Shown one piece after another: positions 62,012 through 64,000 of a stretch of DNA of 64,000 bases. The translations under genes were made by a program, and so were the position numbers. The stretch's first letter is position 1, and each line of letters opens with the position of its first letter. Under the pieces are notes generated by a model, which was not told the DNA's origin, searched no databases, and saw only the letters and a list, made by a program, of their open reading frames with translations. Origin of the DNA: Blastomyces gilchristii SLH14081 (taxonomy: Eukaryota; Ascomycota; Eurotiomycetes; Onygenales; Ajellomycetaceae); assembly GCF_000003855.2 (NCBI RefSeq), contig NW_003101681.1:856539-920538 (forward strand), read 5' to 3'.

Positions 62012-62419
62012 AAAGTGACTATATATAAGATTTTAAAATGAAATCATGACTTGAAAAAAATAAGAAAGTGATCTTATTTAGTTCTATTTAGTCTCATTCT
62101 TAGTATAAAGTTACTATTTTTAGACATTTTAAGGTTTTTTTTAGATCATTTTTAATTTTTTAAAAAGTAATGCTTTTTGATAACACTTAAATAAGATTTA
62201 AAGTCATTTAAAGTAATAAAAATAATTTAAATTGAGAAGTGAAAATCATAGTCTTATTTAAAAAATGTGATAAGAGTAGACAGTAAGTCTTACTAAGACA
62301 GTATAAGACTACTATTTAATGTTAAAACTGTGTAATGAAATCAGTTAAATTGATAATAAGACTATTAAAAAATCTAATTCTGATCTCAGACACAGTTACA
62401 CAGTCAGTCTATTAATAAC

Positions 62420-63059
62420 ACAGAAATAATTTACTCTGTATTCTGAGTATGAAAGAGAATTTTAACTTAACTTCATAGATTCATCATTTCTGTATTATCT
62501 TGAAATCTTAGAATAATAATATTCTGATAATATATCTGATTTTTATATTCATATCTCAAGTTATTAGAATAGAAGTATCATCTCAAAGTTAATTAGTGTG
62601 TTTTTGAACACAAGAATTTTAATTCAATTTCTCATATAAAAAAAAGCTCTTAGAAATTCTGAGATTAAAAAATATAATCATTTTCAAGAGTATATATCTA
62701 TCTTAAATATAGATTTTTTTAAAATATTAAAGAAATATTTCTATTCTTCTTCTCTTTAGCTATAAGCTAAGGTGATTTTCAAATCTCAAAGATATCTGAG
62801 TATATAGTAATAGAAAGTCAAAGTTAAAGAATCTGAAAAATTCTTATAAATCTCAGGAATCTTCATTGAAGATGAAACTGTTTCTTCTCAGATCCTCTGG
62901 CGAGGATTGCTCTGAGCACATGACTTGTATCAAAAGTAGGTTAGTGTCATGCCGGATTAGTTAATAATAATGCTGCAACCCGTTCAAACCGAGCCAGAGG
63001 GTCTGAGCCCGCTGAGATAAGTGATAGTAGTGTCAATTTTCTGGATCACGTGATCAAAG
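62420..63059. other. AT-rich flank and upstream region of the DUF3435 gene
   Basis: AT-rich to about 62,880, then abruptly normal composition with CpGs (from CTCTGGCGAGG). No gene seen. Confidence 0.55.
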
Positions 63060-64000
63060 ATGCCTCGTGTTTCCGTCGAAGAACTCTTGAAACATGTTAA
63101 GAAATGTCAACAACTTGCTGACAGTTGTGGTTTTACCATTGCTTATCAGAAAGAGAAGGAAAGTAGTGAAAATGTAGTATACCACAGAAAGAAGGCGCCT
63201 GCTACTGATTACAAGTATGCCAGAGTTGTTGAGAACTGGATATTGTGAGTGTTAATGTGAGAAAATAACTGCTGTATCATAACTAATTATCAAGTAGGTG
63301 GAGGGTTTTTCACAGTGAATCAGAAGATAAAGAGTTTGCTAAGCATGAGCCTGATCTCTCAATATAAACTCTGAAAAACTTTGCTGAAGACTATGTTGCT
63401 ACGCGCATCGAGATTCCAGCGCAGGATACGGCTTGCAACCATATGTCTGCTTTCATTTCAGAGTGGAAAAAAAAGACCAAACATAGAGATAAATTTCCTG
63501 TTACCAAGAAGGATATTGAATATCATCTGGATCAGTTATTCGGCGATGACGACCACGATTATGAACACGAACATATAAGAGTCTACCTAGGTTTTCTTTT
63601 GTCTCTATTTTCGGCTTCGCGAGCAAGAGCAGGCTCTATTGTGGAATCTAGCGCTTACCATGGATCCAATGAATGTTTATATTATCAGGTCAGTTTTTCA
63701 GCTTAGGAGACATTTCAAAAGCAAGTTAACTGTGATTATAGCACCTTACATTTAATTTGAGATGGATTGCGGGGGGCCGGGTAAAGTTCTGGGCGACTCT
63801 TGACCCAGAATTTTTGAAAGGAAATCGATACAATGATGAAGGTTTGACATAAGTCTTGCCTGGCCCATTATCACTTAGTTATACTTGGATTGAAATAGGT
63901 CGAGGAACTGGATAGGAGAGCAAGAAGTGTTGGGAAAAATTTCATTTTCTGGTTGGGTGCCATCAGTATCGCAGATCGAGCATTCAAGGGGATTTGCACA
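63060..64000 (+). pseudogene. DUF3435 (tyrosine-recombinase-like) gene, partial, with in-frame stop
   Basis: Starts MPRVSVEELLKHVKKCQQLA. Exon 1 is 63,060-63,244 and the intron 63,245-63,297 (53 bp, GTGAGT...TAG). Exon 2 continues WRVFHSESEDKEF. TAA at 63,365-63,367 interrupts it, yet coding-like text continues in the same frame (TLKNFAEDYVATRIEIPAQD). The strongest family match is at 63,560-63,690: HEHIRVYLGFLLSLF, ARAGSIVESSAYHGSN, ECLYY, typical of DUF3435 proteins. The Arg in the SRARAG context may be the first catalytic Arg of a tyrosine recombinase. Further similarity follows at about 63,750-63,840 (WATLDPEFLKGNRYNDE). The gene runs past the window, so the C-terminal catalytic residues are unseen. 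A CAA-to-TAA change would explain the stop. It may be a transposon recombinase (Crypton or Starship captain type) or a domesticated relative. Confidence 0.75.

Larger units (their letters stand above)
53152..62411. mobile_element. Composite of nested hAT-like MITEs around a Gypsy element
   Basis: The outer ends TAGACTGGCC (53,152) and CAGTCAGTCTA (to 62,411) are flanked by TTAGTAAC and TTAATAAC, an 8-bp duplication with one G/A change. A complete MITE copy runs 53,152-53,660. It is followed by a second, 5'-truncated copy starting at 53,661, which is interrupted at 53,690 by the Gypsy element and resumes at 62,012-62,411. Confidence 0.85.

Noticed and set aside
1..64000. CRISPR array or prokaryotic operon structure
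   Set aside because: No regularly spaced repeats. Introns, chromoviruses and fungal gene families show a eukaryotic nuclear sequence.

Overview
This looks like nuclear DNA of a filamentous ascomycete (Pezizomycotina). The genes have short GT-AG introns. They encode a Zn2Cys6 regulator, a DHA2-type MFS transporter, a class VI chitin synthase, a La protein and an Hsp88/Sse1-type chaperone. The sharp division into AT-rich, mutation-riddled transposon blocks and a normal-composition gene island fits the two-compartment genomes described for Onygenales such as Blastomyces. That placement is inference; nothing here fixes the species.

Layout. (1) 1-26,500 is AT-rich and nearly free of CpG. It holds a minus-strand Tad/I-like LINE (left edge to about 11.1 kb) split by a 5.8-kb hAT-like element (533-6326) and a 505-bp MITE (8890-9394). 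Next come a GC-rich unmutated island (12,161-12,649), a Gypsy integrase/chromodomain relic (about 12.85-14.34 kb), an unassigned relic, a tRNA-like pol III module (16,918-17,016) and a complete but decayed Gypsy chromovirus with paired LTRs and a TAACT target duplication (17,461-24,705, minus). (2) 26,645-51,977 is the gene island: a Zn2Cys6 factor (+), a broken MFS transporter (-), a 5.2-kb stretch without a recognisable gene, a DAO-family FAD oxidoreductase (+), La protein (-), chitin synthase (+) and Hsp88 (+). (3) 52,691-62,411 begins with a truncated 5S rRNA sequence. A nested composite follows: a hAT-like MITE holding an 8.3-kb Gypsy element, which itself carries another MITE. (4) From 63,060 a DUF3435-type (tyrosine-recombinase-like) gene starts and runs out of the window; it has an in-frame stop.

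The intact genes are housekeeping or cell-wall functions and do not form an obvious pathway or cluster. The most informative part of the window is the transposon archaeology. Target-site duplications and restored reading frames let several insertions be placed in order. The mutation pattern is transition-only and has removed CpG and CpC while leaving much CpA, unlike textbook Neurospora-style RIP.
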